Positions 1 to 11,232 of a stretch of 64,000 nt of DNA are shown here, piece by piece. The notes beneath the pieces were generated by a model, which was given only the letters and a program-made list of their open reading frames with translations, ran no database searches and was not told the origin of the DNA. Numbering within the stretch: the first letter of the stretch is position 1; every line of letters begins with the position of its first letter. Both the position numbers and the translations under genes were made by a program. Origin of the DNA: Sesamum alatum (Eukaryota; Streptophyta; Magnoliopsida; Lamiales; Pedaliaceae); the NCBI GenBank assembly GCA_034509735.1, contig JACGWO010000011.1:22428979-22492978 (forward strand), read 5' to 3'.

Positions 1-1
1 A

Positions 2-367
2 AAGTCTAAGGCTAAACCTAAGCAGAAAATCACTCATTTATCTACTTCAGACAATGGTCCTGTAGGAAGGATACCGGAACAACCAAAAGGAATGTTCTCA
101 TCAACAGTGAAGTCTAGTGAGATTAGTGGAAGTGACAGTGGCAAGGATAAAAATGAGTATGACATGGACATGTTGGAGGAACCAATAGATTTATCTGGCC
201 TGCAACTCCCTGAGATGGATGATTTAGGTGTTGCTGATGATCTTGCTGGTCAAGGAGAGGACTTAGGGTCATGGTTGAATATTGAGGATGATGGATTACA
301 GGATCATGATTTTATGGGTCTTGAAATCCCTATGGATGACCTGGCAGACTTAAATATGATGGTTTGA
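2..367 (+). CDS. C-terminal end of an unidentified acidic protein (partial)
   Basis: The frame is open from the left edge of the window to a TGA at 365-367, giving 121 residues; the start and most of the gene lie outside. The first part is basic and polar (KSKAKPKQK), and the rest is strongly acidic, rich in Asp, Glu, Leu and Met, with repeated short clusters such as PEMDDLGVADDLAGQGEDLG and IPMDDLADLNMMV at the very end. Such a tail suggests a nuclear protein with an acidic C-terminus (chromatin or transcription factor subunit), but this is inference from composition only and I do not recognise the family. Low-complexity acidic tails can occur in unrelated proteins, so no function is assigned. 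Confidence 0.7.
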   Translation, partial: KSKAKPKQKITHLSTSDNGPVGRIPEQPKGMFSSTVKSSEISGSDSGKDKNEYDMDMLEEPIDLSGLQLPEMDDLGVADDLAGQGEDLGSWLNIEDDGLQDHDFMGLEIPMDDLADLNMMV

Positions 368-2893
368 GTCTGAGAATGCTGTATATTCCTGTGCCTTATA
401 AAATAACAAAAAGGGGAATGATTAAAAAAAAAGAGAGAAAGAAGAGTGAGAAAAAGAACTGTTATCATGAATTTACTGATCACATGCCACACCATAATTA
501 GGCTATGTTTCCTTTAGGTTAGGGTATGTACAAGTTGGTTCTGAGTGAACCTTTTACTACTTGCGGATTTTACTCGTACTCTGGATGTCGACAGTTGACT
601 GTAAAGATCTTTTTGTTTGACGTATAAGCCCATATCTTAGCGATAAGGTCTTAGCACACTGTATTTTGGTTGTAGTGAACACTGTATTTTGGTTGTAGCA
701 ATTACAGCTCAGGGACATGTCCCTTGTACATAAATTTTATATTTCAATAAGACCATCTTTTGCTAATTCAGCTTCCTTAGGAACCATGAGATATTCCACT
801 TCAAAATGAGCCTATTACTAGATAGCACGTCTAGTTTATATTAACGAACTTCTTGTTATCCTCTTAGTTTATTGTTTCGATTCAGTTTCTCATCTCTTGC
901 AGACGTGAGTCTTAGGGCTTGGATGATGGAGAATTGCTGGTTGTTGTCATCCACCCAATGTTTCTTTGAGAATGATGTATCATTAAGGTAAGGGGTGAAG
1001 AGAGTACCTAGTGGATATAAAAACCACCTTTTGCTGGTCATCTCTCCCTTATAACTGTTTTTACTAGATCGGAGGTTAAGTACACTTGCTCTTTAAGCTG
1101 TCAATCAAGCTATGCTCAATCATCCTCGTCATTTATTTTTATCAAAACTTGTGTTCTTCATTATCTTCAACTACCATTTTTGTATGCATCTGAAGCACAA
1201 AATTAATTGAAAATTCTATTTGCTTCAAACTGAGGCAAAACGCTTTATGTTTTACTGCCATATTTCTCTACAGGTTCTAATTTCTGGTATAGAAGTGTCT
1301 TGTGAAGCAACAACTTGATTTACTGCTTCACCTGAAGAATTTGTTAAATCTTTGGCCCGAACCCGGACATAGCTGTATTGTGGGTTCTAAGTTGTATTCT
1401 ATTGGTTACTTGGTAAAGATAATCATATTCTATTCTAACATATCTACAAGGTTGTTATACTGGCGAACCTTTTTCAGGTTAGTGTCACTAATGTGTTATA
1501 ACAATGGTGCAACCTTACTGAATTAGGCTTTGGTTAGAGGCTGCTCATTATCATTTCGTGGCACAAATCCAACCTGATAATGGTTGGTTCTTGCTTATCA
1601 CCCTGAGTCTGTTTAACATCTCAATGCAGTCCATTCTGAAGTATTATGCTGCAAGCTACAAACTGTTCCTGAAAGAAATTTCAAAGGTCTGTGAGTTTTT
1701 CAAGTGTTTATTTTTATCTTATGATATCACTTGATAATTTCATGATGTTCATTCTTGTTGTATTGCCTCTGATTTATTGTACAGCTTCCTTCTGCTATCT
1801 TGACACATCATGTTGGACACATTTTTGCACCACAGAATCTTGTCGCGGTTCCCTACTATGAAACGTTTCCCTACTTCATCTTTAGTCAGTAGTTACTGTA
1901 GGCTAGAACCATTAAGATACTTCTCCTGTAGACCTGTACCATTCGGTTGCAGTGTATGTATTGTGTTTCTTATATTAAAGTGCAAAATCGATGGGTTTGA
2001 TGATTACAGCATTCTTTGAGGACCATTTGTGCTACCAAAGGTTCAGAAAGAAGTTGCCTCTGCAAACAGTCTCCCCAACGGCCTAAGGTCAATTCATCTA
2101 AATGGGGAACAAGCGGTAAAGAGACGGACTTCATCATGCTGCATTAGGATAGCTTGATAACATTTGATCTTCAGCTGGTTCGTGGAATACAAGAATATAA
2201 GAGGTAATGTGGCATGCCACCTTTTATGAGCTATTTCCAACTTTAATCTATCAATTATTAGAAGTCAGCTTTGCAACTGTGCAAGAATATAATTTGTGAG
2301 AATTTTCATAGTCACCGTTGATCCATTCTGTTAGCTCTCCCAGTAAAATCGCACCCTTCACCAATATATCGGGTTGTCTTGTGCTTATTTTTACCTTAAC
2401 TTTGCTACTGTCTATTTCGAGCTACATCAGTTATACCATCGCCCCTTTGAGGCAATCGTTATCTATTTATTGACTTGCATCCTCTTCTTGCTTCCCTGGG
2501 GAAAACCCTCCTACTAATGCAAGAGGTTGTATTTTTTGAATACTTTTGTAGTGTGTACTTTTTCACTATGATTATGAACTACATGGATCCAGATTCGGCT
2601 TTTGCTATTCATTATCAAATGTCGAGCCCTTGCTTTTCGTTCATTTCCAAAGGACTAGTACTAGTACGATTACATATATATGGCATGCTTTTTTTAATAC
2701 TTCCAAAGGTTCATCGGTCCTGGATATATATGGTTTGAGATGGGAAACCAGCTTAGGCTGGGATAGGGTGTCTTTCTGGGCAAAGCTTGTTGGATTGTCG
2801 AAATACAATAGAAAATCCAATCTGGTTGAAGTTGGATAAGCCTTGTAGTTAGTTAATTTGATCTTCAGACGACCGGACTACCATACCCTTCAT
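368..2893. other. 3'UTR of the first gene, then unassigned spacer
   Basis: The DNA after the stop codon looks like a 3'UTR. A plausible polyadenylation signal (AATAA) lies at 746-750 in an AT-rich stretch. From about 860 to 2890 there are only short, unsupported ORFs and T-rich, intron-like sequence; I recognise no coding region, RNA gene or repeat there. It could be a longer or alternatively spliced 3' end of the same gene. Confidence 0.4.
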
Positions 2894-2903
2894 GGACATC
2901 ATC

Positions 2904-3187
2904 GTCTTTTGTTTTTTGGAAGTGAAAGCGATGAATATTATTAATTGAATTAAATCGGTCACAATCAGCCATGTCGACTATCAATCTCTAATAGAGATAA
3001 TTACAACAATAATACATTGATAATCAATATTACGTTAATGAAATTTAAATAATTCTTTACTATAACAGTATACAAACAATCCTACTGTATATCAATATCC
3101 TATGTATTGATGGGATTTGAACCCTTGACTTCTAGGGTTATGGAATCTCAACCTTAACTATTGGGCTAAGAGATCATTATTGGTCGT
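2904..3187 (-). mobile_element. tRNA-derived SINE, apparently full length
   Basis: On the minus strand the head contains both RNA polymerase III promoter boxes of a tRNA: an A box TAGCCCAATAG (3158-3168) and a B box GGTTCAAATCC (3113-3123), about 34 bases apart as in tRNA genes. The body runs to lower coordinates and ends in an A-rich tail near 2905-2915. The element is flanked by near-identical 10-base sequences, GGACATCATC at 2894-2903 and GGCCATCATC at 3188-3197 (9 of 10 match), which fit a target-site duplication. The body resembles sequences near 42920-43110 and 55905-56150, so it belongs to a small dispersed family. Confidence 0.75.
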
Positions 3188-3197
3188 GGCCATCATC

Positions 3198-4718
3198 TTC
3201 AAATAAACCCTTTTACTCTATTTTTTTTTTATTTCCTGTTTTGTCCTCCAAACTTTATTAATTGGCTACCCATTCTCAAATCCGTCCCTTAGGAAACAGT
3301 TTACTTAGCTGGCCCTCCGGAGGAAATTGGATTCTTATAACTATATCCAAAAGCTATACTTTTTTAGTTTTTCATTTCACCGCAGTAATTTTTCATCTGT
3401 CCTCATTAAAGAAAATTCTTAATTTCTTAATTAATCTTAAACATAAAGTTAGTTATGAAATTTAGCGACAATTTGCATTTGTATAGCAAATTATGGCATT
3501 GTTGATTCAAAAACCATAATTGTTTTTTAAAATAATTATCTCATAATTAATTATGTAATCTACGGCCCTTCTGGTCTTGTATTGGTGTTGTAACCACACT
3601 AGATTTGGGCAAATGTGAGTGAGTAAAACCCCTATTCAATTAGATTATAACTAAGGATATCCAAATTGAAACAGAGGTGCTCCTTCAAACTAAGCATAAG
3701 ACGCAGACCAGCAGCTGCTCGTCTCGTCCAATCATGCCGTTTCGCATCCTTTGTCCTCGAAGCTTCGTTTATTCCTGAAACAGGCATCCGAGCTTGTCAA
3801 GCCGCTGCTCATTGAAGAGAGAGTGAGAACGTTGTGTGGAAGAGCACCTGGAAAGAGTCCAGAATTTGGTAGCTCAACACCCCATAATTTTTTAAGAGTT
3901 CATTCATTTCGGTGTTAAACATTAATTGTAGTGAAATTGCTCAGTTCAAACAATTTATTTTGTATTTCTTTTTTTAATACTTGAAATGAACAGTATATTC
4001 TTTGTTTTCTGTTACTATAGATATGTATATATTTGAGATTATAAACAAATGTAACATGAAAGGTAAATTACAAGATATTATATCATAGATTCAAGCGAAA
4101 TGAAATATGAACATTAGGTATATTGTCAATCAGAACCATTCATTTATATGAGATGAGATTCAATGATTGTTAGAGAAGAGCATGAAAGTTATTTTATAAG
4201 TAAAAATATATTGCCACTCGCATAGAGAAAAAGTAATTTCTACCTTATGTTTTCACAAATGCATTTTCAAAACATTTCGTATTTCACGTGGACGTAAATT
4301 GAAATTAACCCAATGAAACAATTAATGCAGAGTGAATACATTACCTTTATGAAGAGAAAACCCTAACCCTGCGATCTGGTTCCTCTCTAAAAATCTTTAC
4401 TGAAACAGAAGAACACTGAAAAGAAACCCTAAATTCCAGGGTTTCTTATGTTTGAGGCAGAGAGAAGCAAATTATGGATTTATTGAAGAGAGAGAAACCA
4501 AATGAAGTTGAATGGAGATGAGAGAGAGAGAGATCATAGAAGCGAGATTCAGTCCTGCGTTTGTACCCATCTCTTGTTGTGGTCAAATTTGAAAAGCTAA
4601 CCTGCATGCATCACGACACCAAAAGCAAATCAAGATTACCATGCATGCATGATGGATACATATAGCAATGGATTGATAATGAAGGTGTTCGTGACCATAC
4701 CGTTCACGTAGACATTTA
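3198..4718. other. Spacer, no gene recognised
   Basis: AT-rich spacer with short poly-T runs and a GA microsatellite near 4517-4533. A GC-richer patch at about 3660-3890 has no convincing ORF. Positions 4133-4160 share 28 identical bases with 63718-63745 near the other end of the window, so part of this spacer is dispersed repeat. Confidence 0.4.
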
Positions 4719-5805
4719 GGACCTGACGAAACCTGGGGAAATCAGGATCAGAATAAATTTTATCATAGCCGCTCCCACCATTGCTCTTCCATCTCATGAT
4801 TATACAACATTCATTAATGTACAAATCTTCCAATTTGGTCAGGAGAGCCAATGGGAAATACTCTCCTCAAACTGTGACAATGGGATATTTGCAAGTAGTA
4901 GAGATGTGGCATTCTCTCCAAGTCTACTTCGAAAGAGGTGAGCTTGGGGCAGTTTGATACCATCAAATAGCCGAGAGAGACGTAGAGGACTCCAACATTG
5001 TGCTGGGGATGCCGGTCAGCGTGTTGCAGTTTAAAATTCTCAAGTCTCGGAGAGAAATGAGGCCTCCGCTTTGTGATTCCACTGGATATATGATTGACGT
5101 GAGATTCCTACAATCAATTATGTATAATCTCTCAAGATGCTGGAGACCGGCATTGCGTGCATGATCATCGCCAGGTAATTCAAGAACGGTTAGGCTACTA
5201 CATTCCATTATTTTCAGAGATGAAAGGGGCGGACCCTCTTTGCAAAACAACTTTTCAGGGAGATGAGTCAGATCTGAAACACGACGGAGTTCCAAGCTCG
5301 TGAGTGAGCTTAAATTATATATACTGTTGCAAATCTGATTCAGTAATAATGATCTCTTTTCTGCATCACTAATACTCAACTCTTTAAGACTGGGAAATTC
5401 ATGGCTTGGAGCTCTAGACAGATTGGGGCAGTTAGAGATATCTAAAGATTCAAGGCGTGGAAAAGCATTGACAACTCTAGTTGCATTATTGGTGGAGATC
5501 TCAGTCCACTCTACCAAATGAGGCATGTTATGCAGCCTGAAACTTTCAAGTGCTCCAAATAGTACCACAGCTTGAAGTTGGCTACAACCTGCACTCTCCG
5601 TGCTCGTTGACTCATCAAACCAACCAATATGGGGATAATAGAAAGACATACCGATTGAGTACACATTTTTCAGTCCAACCAACTCCAAGATCTTGAGTCG
5701 TGGCAGATGACCCAATGTTGGGATCTCTGTGCATAGTTCACAATCTATCAATTTGAGCTCAATTAACTTGTCCAACCTTCGTGCATCTCCAACACTCCTG
5801 TTCAT
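4719..5805 (-). pseudogene. NBS-LRR type disease-resistance gene, LRR fragment with frameshifts
   Basis: The largest open piece (5805-4963, 280 residues) is a run of leucine-rich repeats of the kind found at the C-terminal half of plant CC-NBS-LRR immune receptors, for example LGHLPRLKILELVGLKNVY, LESLDISNCPNLSRAPSHEF and LRDLRILNCNTLTGIPS. The same protein continues in other frames: YLMVSNCPKLTSFEVDLERM and on to about 4853, then LALLTKLEDLYINEC to about 4719. At least two frameshifts, near 4965 and 4852, therefore break it. No NB-ARC motifs (P-loop, GLPL, MHD) are visible; upstream sequence is replaced at 5834 by a copia LTR. In intact receptors this region senses the pathogen cue. A sequencing error is possible for one frameshift but less so for two plus the missing N-terminal part. 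Confidence 0.75.
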
Positions 5806-5833
5806 GATCTACCGCAGAAATTTCACTCCAGAG

Positions 5834-6368
5834 TGTTAGAATATAAAAACCATATATATCACTCACAAGAGGAGAGGAGGATGAGAACTTACAAATATAC
5901 TTCTAAAATTTTCTCTCTTTTTTGTTTGCTCTTACAAATGACTCCAACATATGTGGTATTTATACTTATACAAATACACCCTTCAAACTCTCCTAATAAA
6001 TAAGTTCATCAAAAACTAAAAGACATACATGCATTACAATAATTCCTATGCATGTATTATATTAACTCATCTAAATATGAAGAGACACATTCATGTATTT
6101 TATCCAAATACATGAATAGCATATTCTAGACTTATGTATCTAGTTTATAATTCAAGACTCCCCCTTAAACTAGATTCATATCACTCCAAGTGAAAAACGC
6201 AACTTCTTGAAAACATCAAACTTCAAAGCCTTCGTGAAGATATTCGCAATTTGATGTTGTGACTTCACGTACTCAAAATTCACTTCCTTCTTCGATATGC
6301 AGTAGATGCTCGTGAACAAATCTCGAGGGGGTCTACAAAATTCCACGCTCCAATCAAATTGAGACAAA
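5834..6368 (-). mobile_element. 3' end of a Ty1/copia element: RNase H tail, PPT and LTR
   Basis: Reading the minus strand, residues such as EVNFEYVKSQHQIANIFTKAL and FDVFKKLRFSLGV (about 6303-6176) match the C-terminus of copia RNase H. A polypurine tract, AAGGGGGAGT, follows at about 6158-6168. An LTR of about 321 bp then runs from 6154 (starting TGAATTATAAAC) to 5834 (ending CTAACA), with a TATA-like TATAAATA inside. The coding part is truncated near 6330-6368, so only the 3' end survives. It lies directly against the LRR remnant, which suggests that this insertion truncated the resistance gene. Confidence 0.7.
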
Positions 6369-6369
6369 T

Positions 6370-7181
6370 AATTTGATATTTATCTCTTTAGAAAGTACAA
6401 ATATTAAATAGATAATGTCATAATTGACTAATCATATCTTGTCAAATATTTAATGTATTTATCTCTTTAAATTAAATTATAAAGAGATAATATTAAATGT
6501 GTTTAAGTTCATCATGACTCTACCTTTTTACAGCTATATAAAGGGGTCCCCGAGCTCATTCAACACACACAATTGAAGACAAGTGAAGACACAAGCAAGA
6601 GAGTCCCCAAATCCTCTCAAGTGCAAATCAAGGAAGATCCACGATGTTCAAGGCAAGAATCAAGGCGTTCATCGCGGAAGTCATCCAAAGTCAACGTTCG
6701 ATTCGAGAAGAAGTCAAAAGACCCGCGAATTAACGTTATCAAGAAGCAAGTCCACCTTGGCAGAAGATTATAGCCTCAAATTCACCAAAAAATATTCAAG
6801 TTCAAGAAGAACATCTCCAAGTTTATAGTGTTTAATTCGGGAATAAGTCAACGACCCCCGAATTAACGTTATTCAAAGTCAAAGTCAACGTCGGAGGAGA
6901 TCAAACGTCAAGTTTAACCTCTGAAATTGCCGAAGTCAAAGATTGCGTTCTCGAAGTGAAGAATCAAAGGTTTCAAGTAGAGATTTCGCACCCACAAATA
7001 CTCAATCCAATTCAAAGAGTTTATTTGTAATATTTTCTTGTTTCGATAAATTCAGAGGAACACAAAAATTTGTTTACAATTTTCTCATCACAAATATAGA
7101 GACAAAACATGAGTTTTCATGTAGAGGATTAATGTCAAAATCTAAAAGTTTATAAGAAGGAAAAATCCAAAAAGTAAAAAC
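6370..7181 (+). mobile_element. Probable LTR or leader remnant of another retroelement
   Basis: The stretch contains a promoter-like CTATATAAAGGGG at about 6534-6546 followed by CA/GA-rich leader-like sequence with many CAAG and GAAG words, and ends in AT-rich DNA. Short overlapping ORFs at 6573-6828 are Ser/Lys/Arg rich and have no recognisable domain; I treat them as chance. The look is that of an LTR plus R/U5 region, but I see no second copy in the window, so the call is tentative. Confidence 0.35.
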
Positions 7182-7330
7182 TGTATGAAAATTTCATATA
7201 AGATTACCTCCAGCCATACTTGTCCAAGTTTGATTGTTGCTTGAAAACTTTTGAGTTAGAGAATCCTTCACACCACTTGTTTGTCATTCACTCATTTTTG
7301 AAGAATATCTTCTAACCTAAGAGATCATTT
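7182..7330 (-). repeat. Copia 3' LTR, distal part
   Basis: This stretch matches the end of the copia 5' LTR at 29232-29375 (shared words CATATAAGATTACCTCCAGC and CCTTCACACCACTTGTTTGT). The match breaks at about 7328 where the gypsy element begins and resumes at 22474 on the other side of that insertion. Confidence 0.85.
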
Positions 7331-7555
7331 GCCCTATATATACACTTTCAGACATCATTTATGGTAAGGTTATTTATTACACTACACAACATTAAATACT
7401 TTCAGTTCGATTATCACTATCTCGATCTCGAGCTGACTTAGGCATCAGAGGGTTTTCGTTGGGGACATCCCAGCAAGCCTAACGATCTACTCTTTTCTCA
7501 GATCCCAACTCATCCAAGATACACGAGGCGACCTACGACCTCCTACCCCGGATCA
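7331..7555 (+). repeat. 5' LTR of the Tat element, 5'-truncated
   Basis: Nearly identical to 22252-22473 (shared ATCACTATCTCGATCTCGAG and ATCCAAGATACACGAGGCGA) and ends in ...GGATCA just before the PBS. The 3' LTR seems to extend several hundred bases further upstream (possibly to 21976), with no counterpart here, so this LTR has probably lost its U3 region. A TATA-like CTATATATAC is at about 7334. Confidence 0.75.
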
Positions 7556-7577
7556 TTTGGCACCATCTGTGGGAAAT
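7556..7577 (+). other. Primer-binding-site-like sequence of the Tat element
   Basis: TTTGGCACCATCTGTGGGAA follows the LTR end directly. It closely resembles TTGGCGCCGTCTGTGGGAAA at the same place in the second Tat-like element (50158), the usual position of the tRNA primer site for minus-strand DNA synthesis. The two differ at the CACCA/CGCCG positions, as expected for CpG decay in this older copy. Confidence 0.7.
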
Positions 7578-7818
7578 TGAGAAAAACAACACTCGAATCG
7601 AGAATGGAAAGAACATCGAGGAGAGAGCACATGCCAATTGATAGGGACCCAACCCACCAAGGCAAGTAGAATAGACAACAATAAGATAGGAAGGACAAAT
7701 GATACATTTAACTCCAGAAGAGCTGCAAAGGATGATAGACGTAACTAGTAGACAGGCCATAGTGGAGTACGAGAGAAGAACAGTTACACCCGCGACCCGG
7801 TAGCCAGTAAGAAGACAA

Positions 7819-9165
7819 TTGTTCCAAAGCAAGGATAAAAAGGTGGCCGATGAACCAAGGGAGGTAACTAGCAAAGTTGATCCTAAAAAAGGCTATGAAC
7901 CTGTGAAAGGTCACGATAAGGAAGTGTCGGATGCAGGGTCTAGCAAAAGAGAAATAAGAAGGGAACCAGGTATTTCAAAGGCAAAAGTAGACGATGTTGG
8001 GAGACAAATTGAAAGGCTGGGCCAACAGATCGATGAATTGAAATGACAGGGAGAGCTGGTGGCACAAAATAGAAACTCACCCTTCGCAAACAAAATTTTT
8101 ACTGAGGTAGTGGACCCTAGTTTTAGGTTGCCGGAATTGCCCAAGTGTGATGGGACGAAGGACCCTCAGGAACATGTGTCGACATTCAAACTGGTAATGA
8201 ATTTATATAGACAAATTGATTCCATTAATGTAAAATTGTTCATAACAACATTGACATGAAAGGCATAGGAGTAGTTTACTAGCATCCCTAGTGGTACGAT
8301 TGAATCTTATAGTCAATTGGTCCGAAAAATTGCTTTCCATTTCCCTAGAAAGAAAAAGGCAAAAAAGTTAACAACATACCTGTTTACTATTAGGCAAAAA
8401 GAAGACGAATCTCTGAAAAGCTTTATAGGTAGGTTTAACAATGAAATGTTAGAAGTACAAGACCTATGGATTGATATGATGATAAACATTTTGATACATG
8501 GTTTAAAGAAAGGACCATTTGCTTCAGCCCTACCTAGGGATCCACCAGAGGATATTGAACAATTGATGCAGTTAGCTCAGAAGTATATACATGAAGAAGA
8601 GATGAATGCGATGAAGGATGTAGAGTGGTCTAACCCTAGAGGTCGGGATAGGGGCGAGATAGAGGGGAGAGATAGAAGAAACATATTTGACAGAGAACAA
8701 GAAGCAACCTATAGAGCTAAGTACCACTAGAGGTAGGACCATGATGATGGTAGAAAAGGATAACTTACTGCAATGGCCAAAGAAAACGAGAGGAACACCA
8801 GCAAAAAGATCATATTCCAACAAGTACTGCAGGTTCCATAAAGACAAATGACATGATAATGAAGACTGTTATCAGTTAAAAGATGAGATAGAGAGATTGA
8901 TAAGACAAGGATACTTTAAGGAATACGTGTTGAAGGAGGCAAGGGAACAAGATAAGAGTAGAGAAAGAGAGCAGAGAAGGAGGTCGAGAAGCCGATCTCG
9001 TAGTAGGGAAACGTTCAGGAGAGGGAAGGAAGTAAGAGAAGACGGACAGCATGGCAAAAGCTCCTGCAAAAGGAGTTATTCATACAATAGCAGGGGGGGC
9101 CATGGGGGAAGATTCAGGAAGAGTAGGAAGAGATATGCTAGATATCGCAAGGCGGATAGAGGAAG
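7819..9165 (+). pseudogene. Tat gag (capsid and zinc knuckle), broken
   Basis: The conserved Tat capsid region is readable: SFRLPELPKCDGTKDPQEHV at about 8122-8180, then in-frame stops after FITTLT (about 8259-8275), resuming as SIPSGTIESYSQLV and YLFTIRQKEDESLKSFIGRF to about 8730. A zinc-knuckle remnant YCRFHKDK-stop-HDNEDC lies at about 8824-8868, with a TGA where the family has Gly, followed by LKDEIERLIRQGYFKEYVLK. An Arg/Ser-rich tail (RRRSRSRSRSRE) follows. In a working element gag forms the particle and binds RNA. At least three stops in the capsid region and one in the knuckle make it non-functional. Confidence 0.8.
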
Positions 9166-9169
9166 GTGT

Positions 9170-9620
9170 CAAGTGTTAAGTGTGGAAGAGGAGCAGATCA
9201 TGTTTGGTAGTAAGGATTTAAGTTTCGATGGGGGGTCGCAGAACGACCCGATGGTCATAAGGATGGACATGGCAAGCATTTTAGGGCATAAGGTCTTGGT
9301 AGATAATGGGAGTTCTATAGATATTTTGTTCATGGATGTATTGAGGAAAATGGAGACGGGAGTATCTAGCTTGCAACCTGTTCACGCACCATAAGTGGAA
9401 TTTGGAGGTAGTGAGGTGATTCCCCTAGGAACAATAGACATTCTGGTGTCGTAAGGGAAGAGCCTAGGAGAAAAACAATGATGGTTAAATTTTTGGTGGT
9501 AGACATGTACCCTTTGCTTATAATGTGATTCTGGGGCGACCAAAGGCTAAACTTATTTAAGGCAATAGTATTCACCTTTCTTTCAAAATGAATTTCCCAA
9601 CAAAACAAGGGGTAGGAGAA
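9170..9620 (+). pseudogene. Tat protease region, broken
   Basis: VLSVEEEQIMFGSKDL leads to MASILGHKVLVDNGSSIDIL (about 9265-9330), the aspartic protease active-site region, with DNG in place of the usual D-T/S-G. The sequence then shifts frame (stop at 9394) and continues in pieces (KFLVVDMYPL, LILGRPKANLF) to the start of the RT domain. The protease normally cuts the gag-pol polyprotein; here frame breaks and the changed motif argue against activity. Confidence 0.7.
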
Positions 9621-11147
9621 GTACGATTCGACCACAAGGAGGCAAGGAAATGTTATAATTTGTCCTTGAAAAGTAGGAGTGGAGAAAGAAAAGAAGACCA
9701 AGGACAATCAAAAGCAGTGGCAAAGGAGTTCGAGGACAGTAATAGAATGAGAATAGAACCTGCAGAGGAACATAAGGAGGTGGAGCTGATACCAAGGGAA
9801 CCAATTAAAATAACAAGGATTGGATCGCGTATGGGTTCGTGGGTAGAAACTCTCATAGTTGAGTTCCTTAGAAGGAATACGGACGTGTTTGCATGGAGTC
9901 CTTCGGACTTTAAAGGGATAGTTCCTGAGGTAATTGTACATAGATTAAATGTAGACCCTCAAGCTAGACTTGTAAGGCAGAAGAAGAGGTCCTTTAGAGC
10001 ATAACGGAACAAAATAATATAAGAGTAGGTGAACAAGTTAATAGAAGCATGATACGTAACAGAAGTACAATACACGGAGTGGTTATCTAATGTGGTAGTG
10101 GTACCAAAGGCAGTAGGGAAGTGGCGGATGTGTACAGACTTGAACAAAGCATGCCCTAAGGATCCCTATGCGCTACCTCGAATTGACTTGCTGGTGGATT
10201 CCAAGACAGGATGTGCCTTGTTCAGCATGATGGACGCTTACCAAAGATATCACCAAATCTTCATGGCAGAGGAAGAAGATAAGACCTTTTGTGTTACTAA
10301 AAATGGCATATATTGTTACAATATGATGCCTTTTGGTTTAAAGAATTCAGGTGCTACTTAGCAAAGACTTGTCAACAAGATGTTAAAAGACCTCATTGGC
10401 GAATCCATGTAGATGATATGTTGATCAAGAGTAAGAAATAAGAGGAGCACATGTCACACCTACAAGCGGCCTTCGAGGTCATGAGGAGTTATCGCATGAA
10501 GCTGAATCCAGCAAAGTGTATGTTTGGAGTTCGAAGAGGGAAGTTCTTGGGGTACATGGTAAGCGAGAAGGGAATTGAAGCTAATCTGGAGAAGATCGAG
10601 GCAATAATGCAAATGAGCTCACAAAAAATAATTAATGATGTGCAAAATATATAGGGACAATAGTCTCTCTAGCTCGTTTCATATCTAAATCTCTGCAGAT
10701 AGAAACTTGCCTTTCTTTAAAACATTGAGGAATGTGAAGGATTTGAGATGGACAGAAGAATGTGAGCAGGCATTAAAGGACCTGGAGCAATATCTGATGG
10801 CCCCACCTTTAGCAAATCCAAGGGTAGGGGAACCATTATACTTGTATCTGGCAGTGTCCGATGATGCAGTGAGTTTGGTAATGGTTAGAGAAGAAACAAG
10901 AAAGCAGAACCCGGTATACTATATTAGTAAGATGCTACAAGGTGCTGAAAAGAGGTATATCCAGATAGAGAAGTTGGCTTTGGCACTAGTGACAACAGCA
11001 AGAAAACTAAGACCTTATTTCCAATCGCATCGAGTAGTGGTGCTTACAAATCATCCATTAAGGCAGATAATGTCATGGCCTGATGCGTCAGGTCGAATGA
11101 TTAAGTGGGCAGTAGAGCTCAGGGAGTTTAATATCGAATGTCAATAA
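9588..11147 (+). pseudogene. Tat reverse transcriptase and RNase H, broken
   Basis: Pieces in order: DVFAWSPSDFKGIVPEVIVH (about 9880-9940); VVVPKAVGKWRMCTDLNKAC and LFSMMDAYQRYHQIFMAEEE; YCYNMMPFGLKNSGAT then a stop (10361); HVDDMLIKS at about 10408-10434, standing for the catalytic YVDD box but with nearby deletion; and KCMFGVRRGKFLGYMVSEKG. The connection and first RNase H follow (LRWTEECEQALKDL, PVYYISKMLQGAEKRYIQIE, RVVVLTNHPLRQIM) to 11147. Stops at about 10002, 10361 and 10654 and a small deletion before the VDD box disable it. Homology is clear, activity is not expected. Confidence 0.85.
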
Positions 11148-11232
11148 AAAACGGCTTTGAAAGCCCAAGTTTTAATCTGATTTTATTGTTGAGTTGGCAG
11201 GTGAGTAGCAACAAGCTAAGGAAGAGGGATAG

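Noticed and set aside
1302..2839. Short ORFs of 60-90 residues downstream of the first gene
   Set aside because: No domain, no conserved-looking composition and no splice pattern linking them.
3113..3168. A and B boxes as a possible functional tRNA gene
   Set aside because: The sequence between them does not fold into a tRNA with an acceptor stem that I can pair, and the body, tail and target duplication fit a SINE.
6573..6828. Two overlapping Lys/Ser/Arg-rich ORFs
   Set aside because: Overlapping frames in the CAAG/GAAG-rich leader of a retroelement remnant; no motif.
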